Below, piece by piece: positions 1 to 10,306 of a DNA stretch of 64,000 bases. Origin of the DNA: Gibbula magus (taxonomy: Eukaryota; Mollusca; Gastropoda; Trochida; Trochidae); contig OW388302.1 in the NCBI GenBank assembly GCA_936450465.1, forward strand, positions 18,553,569-18,617,568, read 5' to 3'. Under the pieces are notes generated by a model. That model did not search any database and had not been told where the DNA came from. It was given only the letters and a program-made list of their open reading frames with translations. A program made the translations under genes and the position numbers. Positions within the stretch are counted from its first letter, which is position 1, and every line of letters begins with the position of its first letter.

Positions 1-1715
1 AACAAAATGGCGGCTCTGAGATGACTGCATCAACGCCAAGGTTTTTTCATGAGATCATTTGTTTTTGTTGTTTAAAGTAAACAAAACTAGTACATATTTA
101 TAAAATAAATAGTTGTGTTTGTAATATTTCCATGTATCATCATTTTTCTACACACGCAAATTTTGTTGAAAATCAACGTTGACAAGCAAACCGATGAATT
201 ACTCGGCAACGGACGACAAACGCTGTACAAAAAAACACCAACTATAATCGTAATGTTTTGAAGCTTTGTTCACCTTATACTTACTAAAGTTGATATATTT
301 TGAAAAACTTTTATTTCTAAACGAACTATTAAAATAACAACATTGCACTCGATCTTGCTCGTATCCCCTATTTTGAAGTTTCTGCTAAATTTTAACGGGC
401 GGAGGGAACGGCTAGTGGCAGGGGTCTATAAGCACTATGAAGGAGGAAGTCCGAGGTGCGCAGAGGATGGAGGATGAGATGATTGTTTCAGTAATCCACC
501 GATATTGCTGCTTTTGTTTCGAGGAAAGAAGCATTTTCTTCCATGATGGGCGCTTTTCTTTCAATTTTGGATGGATTTTCCTCAAAATTGACGCATTTCC
601 TTCAATTACTTAGGGGGCCTGAAGGCTATGAAAATAACGTCACTGTCCGAATACTTTTTGCATGACTCTGTAAACAAAAAGGTTGAGATTAATTTGCAAT
701 GCATATTTGCTTATCTGCTGCAAAAATAACTAGAATTGGTAAAATGCAGTCTATAGTAGATATCTAGTAACCTCGCATAGTTTAGTTGATGACGTAGTTT
801 TAATTAGATCATCAAATGTTGTTGTTCCTACTGTCACGAAAACAGAACGTGACATTCTTCCACGCGGACATACGACTTTACTTCCAACTGACATCTGACT
901 GACAACAATCATATTGTTCATGTTGTCGAATTGATGCAAATGGCATGCCATCAATTGACTTATAACCACAGTTAGGTATGTCCATTAATTGATAGCTTAC
1001 TGTTAACAATTAACTTATTACCAAAATAATTATTTGAATAATTTCCTCTAAATGTGACTACTAATATAAATAGTTGTATGCCTATACGACAACCATTTCC
1101 GCAGCAAAGAGAAAACAAAATATTTGTTTCCCTGAAAATCCACATAAAAAACTTACATGATTCAAAGTACAATTTCAAACCCCTTAAAGATATTTAGTTT
1201 ACGAAAAGTATAATATTATATTTATTAGAATCAGTCGCTTTAGCCGAAAATGTGCCAATGAACGCACGCCATACACTCAGATGCGTTGCAAGAATGGCTG
1301 TCAATTCGCTGTTAGAAGAGAAGAAAACAACATAAAATATTTTGTTCAAGGTAAGCTGAAGAACGAAAATAATTTGTTAAGATTCCGCTGATCGCATTTG
1401 CAGGTCATAAGTTTTAATAAATGCTTCTAAAATGTCCGCCTGTTTGACGAAGAAGATGAAAATTCAAGGTGAAGAACTCGCCGCACCCACCCAATATTGC
1501 ACGTTATGTTAGATCTGAGATCCATGATAAATTTGTTTTTATTTACGTTACGCAGAAGGAGAAGATAAATGTGGTGTGTGTGGCTTTTTTAAAATTTATT
1601 TTAAAAATCAATGATTCTATTACACGGTGTTATCATCTTTAACTGAAAACGATGTAAGAAAGTATTCTATCATTTGACAAATGATTCCTGTGAAAATAAA
1701 TGAAACGAATTTTAA
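1..1715. other. AT-rich sequence without recognised features
   Basis: Only short ORFs without recognisable motifs occur here, and I see no tandem repeat. A 5' non-coding exon of RNF111 could lie here or further upstream, but nothing marks it. Confidence 0.3.
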
Positions 1716-3107
1716 AGGGGCAGTAGCACGTTTTTTGCAAATTTTATTTTTTCAAATTTCTCATTTATAATGATAGTTTATATCATTCATATTTACTTTA
1801 GAGGGTAAAACATCTTATTACAAAAACCAATTATCAGTAGTGGTAAAAACGATGTTGTGTATATAGCAAAAATTGCATGGCGGCTAGTGTTGGGAATCGA
1901 CCCCTAACACCCTAATCGATTATCGAAGTCATCTGGCGATCAATTATCGATAAATGATCGACTAGATATATAAATCACCAAGTGGAATTCATGAAGACAA
2001 GACAAGCTGCCTGGATGAGACGACGACTCAGTCGTACTGTCAAGTTCAACTGCTACGAAATTGCTTGTAAAAGATCATAAAGAGTATAACCTACTTTTCG
2101 TCTCTGCATTAAAAATACACCAAAGGACGTTGGTAATCTTGAATAACTGACAATACATAAACCCATTCAGGTATAGTTCAAACTTCAATGGCACACATAC
2201 CGTATCGATACGTCAAATCGTTGAAAAAAACCAACGCATACCAAACAAATCTCTTTGGTCAAAATGTGTTGGAAATTGAGAACGGAATCTACGAGATAAA
2301 ATTCAGGTTGAGGTGCCAACATTTGGCCTTCGACCAGCATTTGACCTTCTGTAAAATTAAAAAATAGGCCTATTTAATTGTGTTTCTTGAAGCGAACACG
2401 TGTGTGAGACATGACAGCAGTCATTTTGTTGACAGTTTCATCATCACTCATCAGCCAATCATATCACTTGCTTTCATCACGTGACGAAGGAGTATTCATT
2501 GTTTTTAAACAAACACGAGCTATTAAAACATTTCTTCAATCTTTATTCACAACATTTAATGAAAATAAATTTTCATGTAAACATTTATGTCTAAGGGCAC
2601 TGTCAAAACGTAACTATCTGATTTAATAGGTATGACAGCACCTGATAAAAGCTACGGGCGGAAAGAGAAAAATGACTGCTCCCTCACAAAGTTATAAATA
2701 GACTTGACTTCCTGTATTACGGTAGTCAGGCGATGACGCTATTTCGTGTCAACTTAGAGGTGTTTCCAAAGCTTGCATGTACAGCAATCGTTTGTTAATT
2801 TTGAATATTAAATTCAGTGTAATCGATTTGGATTTTTGATGATCGATAATCGGATTGTTAGCCTCAAACGATCAATAAACCGATTATTTGATTGATCGGT
2901 GCACCACTAATGGCGGCCATTTTATTGTGAACACAATTTATTATTTCTAATGACAAAAATCGTTCCCCATGGCTTTACGGAACCATGTACACTCATATTT
3001 TGCTTGATTTTCTGAAGAGGGAAGGTTTTTTTTACTGTTGTTGGTGACATTATTTTTCAATTACATTTCATTGACTTATTTCACCAGAAAACGTGCTACG
3101 TGCCCCT
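1716..3107 (+). mobile_element. TTAA-flanked MITE (family AGGGGCAGTAGCACG), interrupted by a hAT-like element
   Basis: The terminal inverted repeats read AGGGGCAGTAGCACG at 1716 and the degraded complement ending CCCCT at 3107. TTAA lies before the left end and a degraded TTAT after the right. Without the nested insertion it matches the two other copies at 29219 and 31784. The TTAA target and terminal pattern suggest the piggyBac superfamily. No transposase is present. Confidence 0.72.
1885..2909. mobile_element. hAT-like non-autonomous element nested in the MITE
   Basis: The element begins TAGTGTTGGG and ends CACCACTA. It is flanked by a perfect 8-bp target duplication ATGGCGGC (1877-1884 and 2910-2917), as expected for hAT transposition. 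The ends contain several ATCGAT/ATCGATAA palindromes. No transposase frame is present; a 71-codon ORF at 2411-2626 has no recognisable motif. Confidence 0.78.
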
Positions 3108-3535
3108 TTATCATGTTTTGAACAACAGCTCAGTCTGATTAAAATCGCCCCTTGTTCCAAGGAATGAAATTTGCAAAATATGCATCATATGCATCTACGG
3201 GATACGAACAGGTTCTGTAGATTCCTCGCCACAAGGTCTAAGAACACTCCGTGTAGGCTCGTGTTCCGAACCAGTTTAGCACAGCGAAAGCCTAGTCAAT
3301 AGCTGACCAATTACAACATAGTTTTTAAACAGTCGCTGTTTTGAAAGCATTCGGAACAGACGAAAGGATAGCTGTTTGGAGTTATCTGCCCCTAGCTTCT
3401 CGCACCGAAAGCACCGATGTCTTGTGATTGGTAAACTGAATTGCGTCAGAACATGGGAGTCTATAGGCTGTTATTAGACAGTTTTGTGAGGAAACCTCTG
3501 AACGATATGAGTTTGTATCCCGGTAGATTCTCTAT
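3108..3535. other. no feature seen
   Basis: This is unique-looking sequence between two transposons, with no ORF or repeat that I can support. Confidence 0.3.
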
Positions 3536-3754
3536 CAGGGATCGAAATTAACCTTTTCAATGCAGTAGCCACTCGGACTAGTGCATTTCTGAAAGAACTA
3601 GTCCAGACTTATTCCAACTAGCCAAATACATCTTCACGATCATTTCACCTCAAATTTTAACTAGTCCTTTGGACTACCTGTTTTTACACTCTACTAGCCC
3701 AGCTTCTTTTTTACTAGCCATGGGCTACTGGACTAGTTCTAATTTCGAACCCTG
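3536..3754. mobile_element. short MITE, CAGGG-terminus family
   Basis: It begins CAGGGATCGAAATTA and ends TAATTTCGAACCCTG. The flanking 5-bp direct repeat is TCTAT (3531-3535 and 3755-3759). Several internal ACTAG words repeat. It is 219 bp, non-coding. Confidence 0.8.
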
Positions 3755-4078
3755 TCTATTTTGCAAATTTTATTCCCCGGAAAACCGTTGATTTTAATGA
3801 GACTGAACAACAGTTTTGTAGTCAATTAATCATCTTTTAGGATAGACTGCATTTTACCTTGTCAACATTGATCTTGTTAATTTCGTAGGTCTACTATCTT
3901 TCAACCTTTTGATTCCGCTTTCTTCTCCATCCCTAGGGTTAAGATATCTGTAGATTTCGAACCGACTGAACCCACCCTTAAGTTTGCAACAGTTTTTGTT
4001 TTTTGTCGGTTTTGTGATTTTTATAAATCTTTCTACTCAATTTCTAGCACTTTTAGAAGTATATTGGTGTAGGTAATG

Positions 4079-5863
4079 CAGGGTTCGATTTAGCCATTAA
4101 CAGCTTGCACCTGTGCAAGTTAATTTGAGCAATTGCAAGTAACATTTACAAACAGGTTGCACCCAGTGCAAGTAACAATTCACTTCATATATGATGGAAA
4201 ATATCCTTTTTGGGAGTTTAAATAATCTAGAAAAAATGTTTTTGAAACAAATTAATGACCTACGTAAAATCAAGCTGTTGACCTAATTCCATGTTAGGTC
4301 ATGTGACTGGCTGGTACACTATACTGTAGGGGTGTCAAGATTGTTGCCTGTAGCATTACAGCTTTTAGTTAGAGCTCCAAATTGTATTATGTTTAATCAA
4401 ATAAAGACAGTTGTAGTATATTTCTTAAATAAATACTGGGATAACAAATAAAGGAAACAAAAATTATATGGTTTTGAAAGTTGTGACATCACCACACCCC
4501 TACATTGAAATGGATTGGCTCAACCCAGTTCAAAGTCTTATGTTTTACAAGACAGCTAATACAAAATTAAGAATCACATTTTAATGTTGAGGCATGTTTT
4601 TCAATATATTCAATACGTTCAAATGTTAATGTTGATAGGTTTCACGAGTACATTCTGTCAAAAGTAATGAAATTCCTAATTATGGTTTATGTATGATCTC
4701 CATTTATTGGACAGCTAAAAATAGCCTTGTGTTACTAACTTTGACAGGTTACGATGCGGCTTTTGAATAATGTCAACATGAGCTTAATTTGAAGTTTTTG
4801 GTAGATTGCATATATATATTTTACAACTTAATATCAGAGATAATTTTCACTCAAAAATATGTACAGTGTAGTCATCAAAAATCCATTTACAAATTCCTAA
4901 AATAAACCATTATTTTAATCAAAACATTGGCCTTCAAACAGATTTCATCACTTTCGTTTTATTTATAGAATTCTCCCGCCAAACGGACTAGACTTCTAAG
5001 GAATAGGGGAGGCAGGTTGTTAGTGCATTTCTTAGTACCCTGTCAAAATCTGTTTGCTTCATTTTAAAAATTATTTCAAGATGAATCACAACAAAAATAA
5101 CTTTCTTTCACAAGTATTGCCCCTAATCCTGAAATAAACTAAGCTCATGGGAACTTTTACTTTAGGCAAACGTTTATCACCTATCATCCCTCAAGCAAAA
5201 TAGATCGGCCCTATCAATATGCCATCATCATTTGTGTACGTCTGTCAGCATGGGGATATTTATAAAATATTTTTCAAGCAAAGGTTATGTAGAATATTTC
5301 CAAACGTGTAGCTTATTCTTAGTCAAAATAATGACTTTCTTGCAACTTATTATTTAAACATACTTTGTAATAATTCTTCTGTTGACTCAAAGAGACAGTT
5401 CTAAAAATAGAAATCTGGGAAGGCCGTAAATTACTTTCAAAGCACTGAGTTTGTCTGTCACCTGTACGTTGTCAGATGCAAGATTTTATTAGTTGAAATT
5501 TGGTATATACCTATATATATACCTATTGGTATAAATGGAAAGGTTGTGTCAGTATATTGTATTTATATTTATTCAGTATTTTATAAATATGGTCGGCGGT
5601 AATTTAAAAAGGGCAAATTTAAATTGTTTTCCACTTCAGAAAAATTTAGGGTCGGCGGATCCGTAAACCAAGTAAAAAAATGTGTGGCCTTAGATACACA
5701 GATATTAAGAGCACATCAGATAAATAATGTCTTGAATATTGAAAGAAAGGCATAAAAATTATTATATATATTTGGTGCAACTAATTTTGTAAAAGTGCAA
5801 CTCAGGCAATCAATCAGGTTGCACCTGGTGCAATCTGTTTTAGGCACACTAAATCGAACCCTG
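4079..5863. mobile_element. non-autonomous DNA transposon, CAGGG-terminus family, 1.8 kb
   Basis: The terminal inverted repeat is CAGGGTTCGATTTAG at 4079 and its complement ending at 5863. The 5-bp target duplication is TAATG (4074-4078 and 5864-5868). Subterminal TTGCACC..GTGCAA words are inverted at the two ends. No transposase ORF is visible. hAT-like by termini, but the 5-bp duplication is shorter than the usual 8. Confidence 0.8.
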
Positions 5864-6066
5864 TAATGTAGAAAGGTACATAGTGCCTTGCCATTAGTTA
5901 ACGGATGAACTGGTGACGTTATGTCCAAAGCTATGGAAATACCATCACCGTCCATTATCTTATGGCACAGCACTGTAGTGAGAATGAGTATTTCTCCTGT
6001 TGTTGGGGGCATATAAGTGAAATACTCTTGAAAGCGGCTTAAACCCCAACTCACTCACTCACTCAC
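5864..6066 (+). mobile_element. SINE-like dispersed repeat, 3' part
   Basis: It ends with ATACTCTTGAAAGCGG followed by TTAAACCCCAACTCACTC and (CTCA)n. The same 3' part occurs at 23660-23935 and more diverged at 20025-20265 and 46960-47180. Confidence 0.6.
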
Positions 6067-6285
6067 TATTACTCCTGTTGACCATGTGCTGGGATTCATT
6101 TTGCCCTGCTCGTGCGTAAATTATGCATTGTTTTAATTAATGACGCAAATGTTTTAATTATCCTCAATTAGCCATCCTCTGACCCTCGATGTGAAATTGT
6201 CGTTTTTTAGTTTTCATTTCATTTGGCTTAATATTATGACTGCCTTGTACTTCCGAGAATATATATTGGAAAAAACTTTTCTATT

Positions 6286-9200
6286 TTACTTGTGTTGAGA
6301 CAGGCTCCTGACATCTGATGTGGTCCTTGCCCGAATCCTTTTTTTCCTTTCTCTCAGTATGTCTAGGATTGTGTGCCACTGACCGCTGTCAACTCCCAAT
6401 TGCTCTTCTTTATCATTGAAAGTTCGTTGTGGAGATAGCTCAGGGCAGTCATAGATGATGTGTCTTATGGTTTCTTCCTGGTCTTTGCACAGTAGGCATG
6501 TTGGTTCATCTACCAGGTGAAATCTGTGTAGGTAGCTCTGGCAGGGAAAATGATGAAGGCGAAGTCTTGACAGCTGTACTTGTTCCTGCCTGGCATAGTT
6601 GCTGTACCTGATTGAGTTTGGTTTCAGCTGGAAGTTGCCGGCCTTTGACACTGTTGTGCCATCTTTCGCACCAGGAGCTCTTACTGGTTTGTTTGATCTT
6701 GCATAGTGCTGAGGGGGCCGTATGCACGTGACAGTTGACGGGACCACTGATAGATGCAAACTTGGCCAGATCATCCGCCCGCTCATTTCCCTGTATGTCA
6801 ACGTGGCTAGGAATCCACTGCAAGACAATGGTGTCTGGGATGCTGTTGATTAGCTCTCTGATTTTCTGACATTGTCTGTAGTACTCAGTTGGATTGTATG
6901 TTGCTAGTGACTGTAGAGATGACTTGGAGTCGGTCAAGATGACATATTTGCTTGAAGATCCTTGTGATAAGCATTTTATGTATTGTACAGCGCTTTCGAT
7001 TGCCAGCAGTTCCGCGTGGAGGATTGAGTATGGTGGCAGTGGCAAGATGATGTTGAAGTTGTCTTCTTTGAAGTACACACCTGCCCCAGCTAATCCTGCT
7101 GAAGAGTCAAGCGAGCCATCTGTGTACACCGTCTTGTAACCTTCATACTGCTCATGGATGACTTCAAGTGAGAGTTGTTGGAGATATGATGGATTATCTG
7201 CCTTTGTTGCACAGCCAGGGAGTGAGGTGTTCATCTGCGGTGGAGACCAGTTTCGAGGTGGTGTGCTGTTGACGATGCCTTGTTCTTCAAATCTCGGATT
7301 TGATCGTCTTGGAAGTGTGATGTTTCTTTTTCTCAGTGCTGATTGTGATCTCCGGTAGAAACTGTTTGGGGCTATGGATCTGTGAAGGTTACCAGGAGAG
7401 TTTTTTGGCATAAAGTGAGTCTTTGCTCTCTTGGACAAGACCAGTGTTTCCACGTAAATATCCAAGGGTTGGATGTCGGCCTCAATCTCAAGGGCTGCAA
7501 CGGAGGTTGTCCTGAGTGCTCCCGTTATCAGACGGAGTGCTGTGTTTTGTATTTTTACAAGCTTCTGCATTTGGGTTTTGTTGCACGATGACCAGATTTC
7601 TGCTGCGTATATCATCTTGCTGCGGATGTATACAAGATAGAAAGATCTTAGTGTGGTAAAGTCAGCTCCCCAGCTCTGTGATGCTATTATCTTCATTAGA
7701 TTAAGATGCTTTGAGCATTGGTTAGCTACAGAGTCGAGATGTTCCCTCCAGGAAAGAGTAGGATCCAGCGTGAGTCCTAGTATTTTGGGGATTCTGTTGT
7801 ACTTGATGTTTTCTCCGTTTATCTGGAGGCCTAGGTTGTCAAGTGGTGTGGAGTGTTTTCTCTTTCTGGTAATCACAGTGTACTCGGTCTTTTCCTTCGA
7901 CACCTTGAGTTTCCACTTTCTTGCCCAGTGGTCAATCGCTGCCATGCAGAGGTTGAGCTTTTCGACGATGTTATCCAGATTCTTGCCAGTCATTGCAATC
8001 GAGCCGTCATCAGCGTACGTGACTAGTTTGCATGGTTCATGAATGGCAGAGGGTACGTCGTACATCATGATGTTGAAGATGGTAGGGCTGAGTACTGCTC
8101 CTTGAGGGGTGCCGGCATTGATGTGGATCTTCTCAGATTGGTTATTACCCAGTAGGACTGTAATGCTTCGATCGTGTAGAAAACTTCTGAGGGCCTTAAG
8201 CATGTTGCCCGCAATTCCTATTGTGGCTGCCTTTGTGATCAGGCCTTCCCACCATACTTTGTCGAAGGCCCCTTCCAGGTCAATCATTACAATGACTGTG
8301 TACTGCTTTAGGTAGATACCATCGTGACACTGTTCTGTCAGCTTCAGAAGTGCATCCACTGTTCCGGATTTGGGCCTGAAGCCACATTGGGAGTTGTGAA
8401 GGATGTGGTCCGACTGCATTCTCCAGACAAGTCTTCTGTTGATCATACGCTCAATGAGTTTTCCCATGCATGAAGTTAAGGCTACAGATCTGTATGACTT
8501 GATTTCCTGCTTGTTCTTGTTGGGTTTCAGCAGAGGGATAATCTTGCTTGATTTCCATTGTGATGGATACGATCCCTGGTTCCAGATATCGTTGAAGAGA
8601 GTCATAATCATTTCTTTCCCAGTATTTGGTAGATCTTTCAGCATTTGGTTGTGGATTCTGTCGTCACCTGTTGCAGAGCTTGTAATTTCATTCAGTGCCA
8701 GGTCCAACTCCTCACTGGTAAACGGCTGGTTGTCTGGATCAGGACTCTCACAGAGAAGATCAATTTTGTCGCTGATTAACATTTCAGATGGTGAGAAATA
8801 TGTTGGGTCAACTGCACAGTCCTGAATGCTACATTTTTTGGCATAATGTTCACAGAAGAGCTGAGCTTGCACTTCCTCCTCAGTAATGAGTTTACCTTCA
8901 AGAGAGATTGCTGCTTGAGAGGACTGGTTGGCTCCATTGATGGCCTTTATCCTCTTCCAGACTACACTGGATGGCGTGTCTCTTTTGAGAGAGCTTACAA
9001 ATTCTCTCCATGTCGTCTTTTTCGTGATGTTTATAAGCCTCCTAACAATGGCTCTTTGTTTGTTGAGGTTGATCTTGTTTGCCAGAGAGTGTGAGGTCTT
9101 GTATTGCTTGCGGACCTTTCTCTTCTCTCTCCGAGCTGTGGCGATCTCTTCATTCCACCAGGGTGTAGGTGGCCTCTTTCGATCTTTAGATAAGGGGTAG

Positions 9201-9418
9201 CTTGCTTCAGCAGCCTTGATGATACAGTCTGTAGCAATTCTCAATTTGTCATTGATATCAGATTGGCTTTCCTGCATATCGTTGATTGCTTGGGTAGCGT
9301 ATAGCCTGGTGAGATTGGTGTACATGTCTCTATTTGCCTTTTTGATATTCCATCTTGGGGGTTTGTTGTAGGACTTGAATTGGCCAGGGTGTTGGATGGT
9401 GGTAAGGACATTTCTATA
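6286..9418 (-). pseudogene. 5'-truncated non-LTR retrotransposon with reverse transcriptase and RNase H
   Basis: Read on the - strand, an open frame runs from about 9418 (no start; the endonuclease part is missing) through a reverse transcriptase. It shows an IIPLLKPNK block, DLEGAFDKVWW near 8280 (catalytic Asp), GTPQGAVLSP, and YADD near 8010. An RNase H domain follows, with YTDGSLDSSAG near 7110, DSKSSL near 6925 and WIPSHVDIQGNERADD near 6800. The frame stops at 6506. The overlapping frame 6286-6828 continues the C-terminus, with a CLLC..H..C zinc-knuckle-like motif, so one frameshift lies near 6600. The fused C-terminal RNase H points to the I/Jockey-related group of LINEs. This copy is inactive. 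It lies antisense upstream of RNF111, possibly in its 5'UTR intron. Confidence 0.9.
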
Positions 9419-9810
9419 TTAAGAACTTATTGAGAAGTAACTACCTTTATATTTGGTAAACAAATCATGCATCATAATGTGCTCTCGTACTTCAGTCATA
9501 TCGATTGGTTGACATGTGTCAGGTGACACATATGGCATGAGATTTATTCATCGATCATTAGACATGTCGCCTGTGTTACTACAAAGTTGTGATGGGTTAC
9601 ATTTGAGTGTTTTCACTGCATACTTTATTTAAATTCATGAACAAACACATAAATAAAAATAACTGACTATATCACAAGTTTCTGTGAGTAAAAGATACAA
9701 ACTAAATTTCAAAATCTAGATGCTACTACATCATGCGGCGACATCACGCCAGTCGATAAATTGTCTAAAATATTGTAATATAATATTTTAATCATAAATT
9801 TTAAATTTTG
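9419..9810. other. no feature seen
   Basis: AT-rich sequence between the LINE and a repeat remnant, with no ORF above 60 codons. Confidence 0.3.
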
Positions 9811-10105
9811 AACTCTAGAGAACTGAAATTTTATGTGCAGACTTCTTGGCAAAAGGGGATGTTAAATTGTAGATTTGGTGACCTTGCAGACCCCAAGGAA
9901 GGGCCTCACAGGCCATGACCTCAGAACCTATTTTCATCTTCTTCTCCAGAATGAAAAGACCTAGAAGGCTGAAATGTTGTGTGCAGACTCTGTAGCAAAT
10001 GGAGATTCTAAATTGTAGATTTGGTGACCCTTCAGCCCCAAATAAGGGCCTCACAGGCCATGACTTAAAAACCTATTTTCATCTTCTTCTACAGAATTTT
10101 CACTT
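9811..10105 (+). repeat. two diverged units related to the 145-bp repeat
   Basis: Two tandem copies of a unit with gctgaaat, gtgtgcagactc, attctaaattgtagattt, gtgacc and cctattttcatcttcttc. This is the same plan as the 14.1-17.8 kb array, but the GGGGTCAC core is replaced by GGGCCTCACAGGCC. It lies just upstream of the RNF111 start exon. Confidence 0.75.
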
Positions 10106-10201
10106 AATGTTCTCTTGACTCCTAGCAAAGTGTGTAAGCAATGCATAATGTGCACTTTTATCCGAGTCACCTATACTGAATGTTTGTCCACAGTACTCAA
10201 G

Positions 10202-10306
10202 ATGGATGATCGTCTCATCACTCTCGGGGGCGGACCCGGGGAGACCAGCGGAATCACCTGGCAGGCTCCAACGTCGGTCGTCACACTGCCAGTTGCAATG
10301 AAAGAG
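10202..10306 (+). CDS. RNF111: RNF111 coding exon 1
   Basis: It encodes residues 1-35, starting [14 protein letters not shown]. The acceptor CAG ends at 10193, leaving 8 nt of 5'UTR (10194-10201); the donor is GAG|gtgaga and the phase is 0. The frame is also open upstream to an ATG at 10115, but that ATG lies before the acceptor, so 10202 is the preferred start. Confidence 0.75.

Noticed and set aside
2411..2626. 71-codon ORF within the hAT-like element
   Set aside because: No transposase motif, no relation to its host element's ends, and about the length expected by chance.
6894..9200. Several + strand ORFs of 66-140 codons
   Set aside because: Antisense shadows of the LINE reverse transcriptase/RNase H frame.
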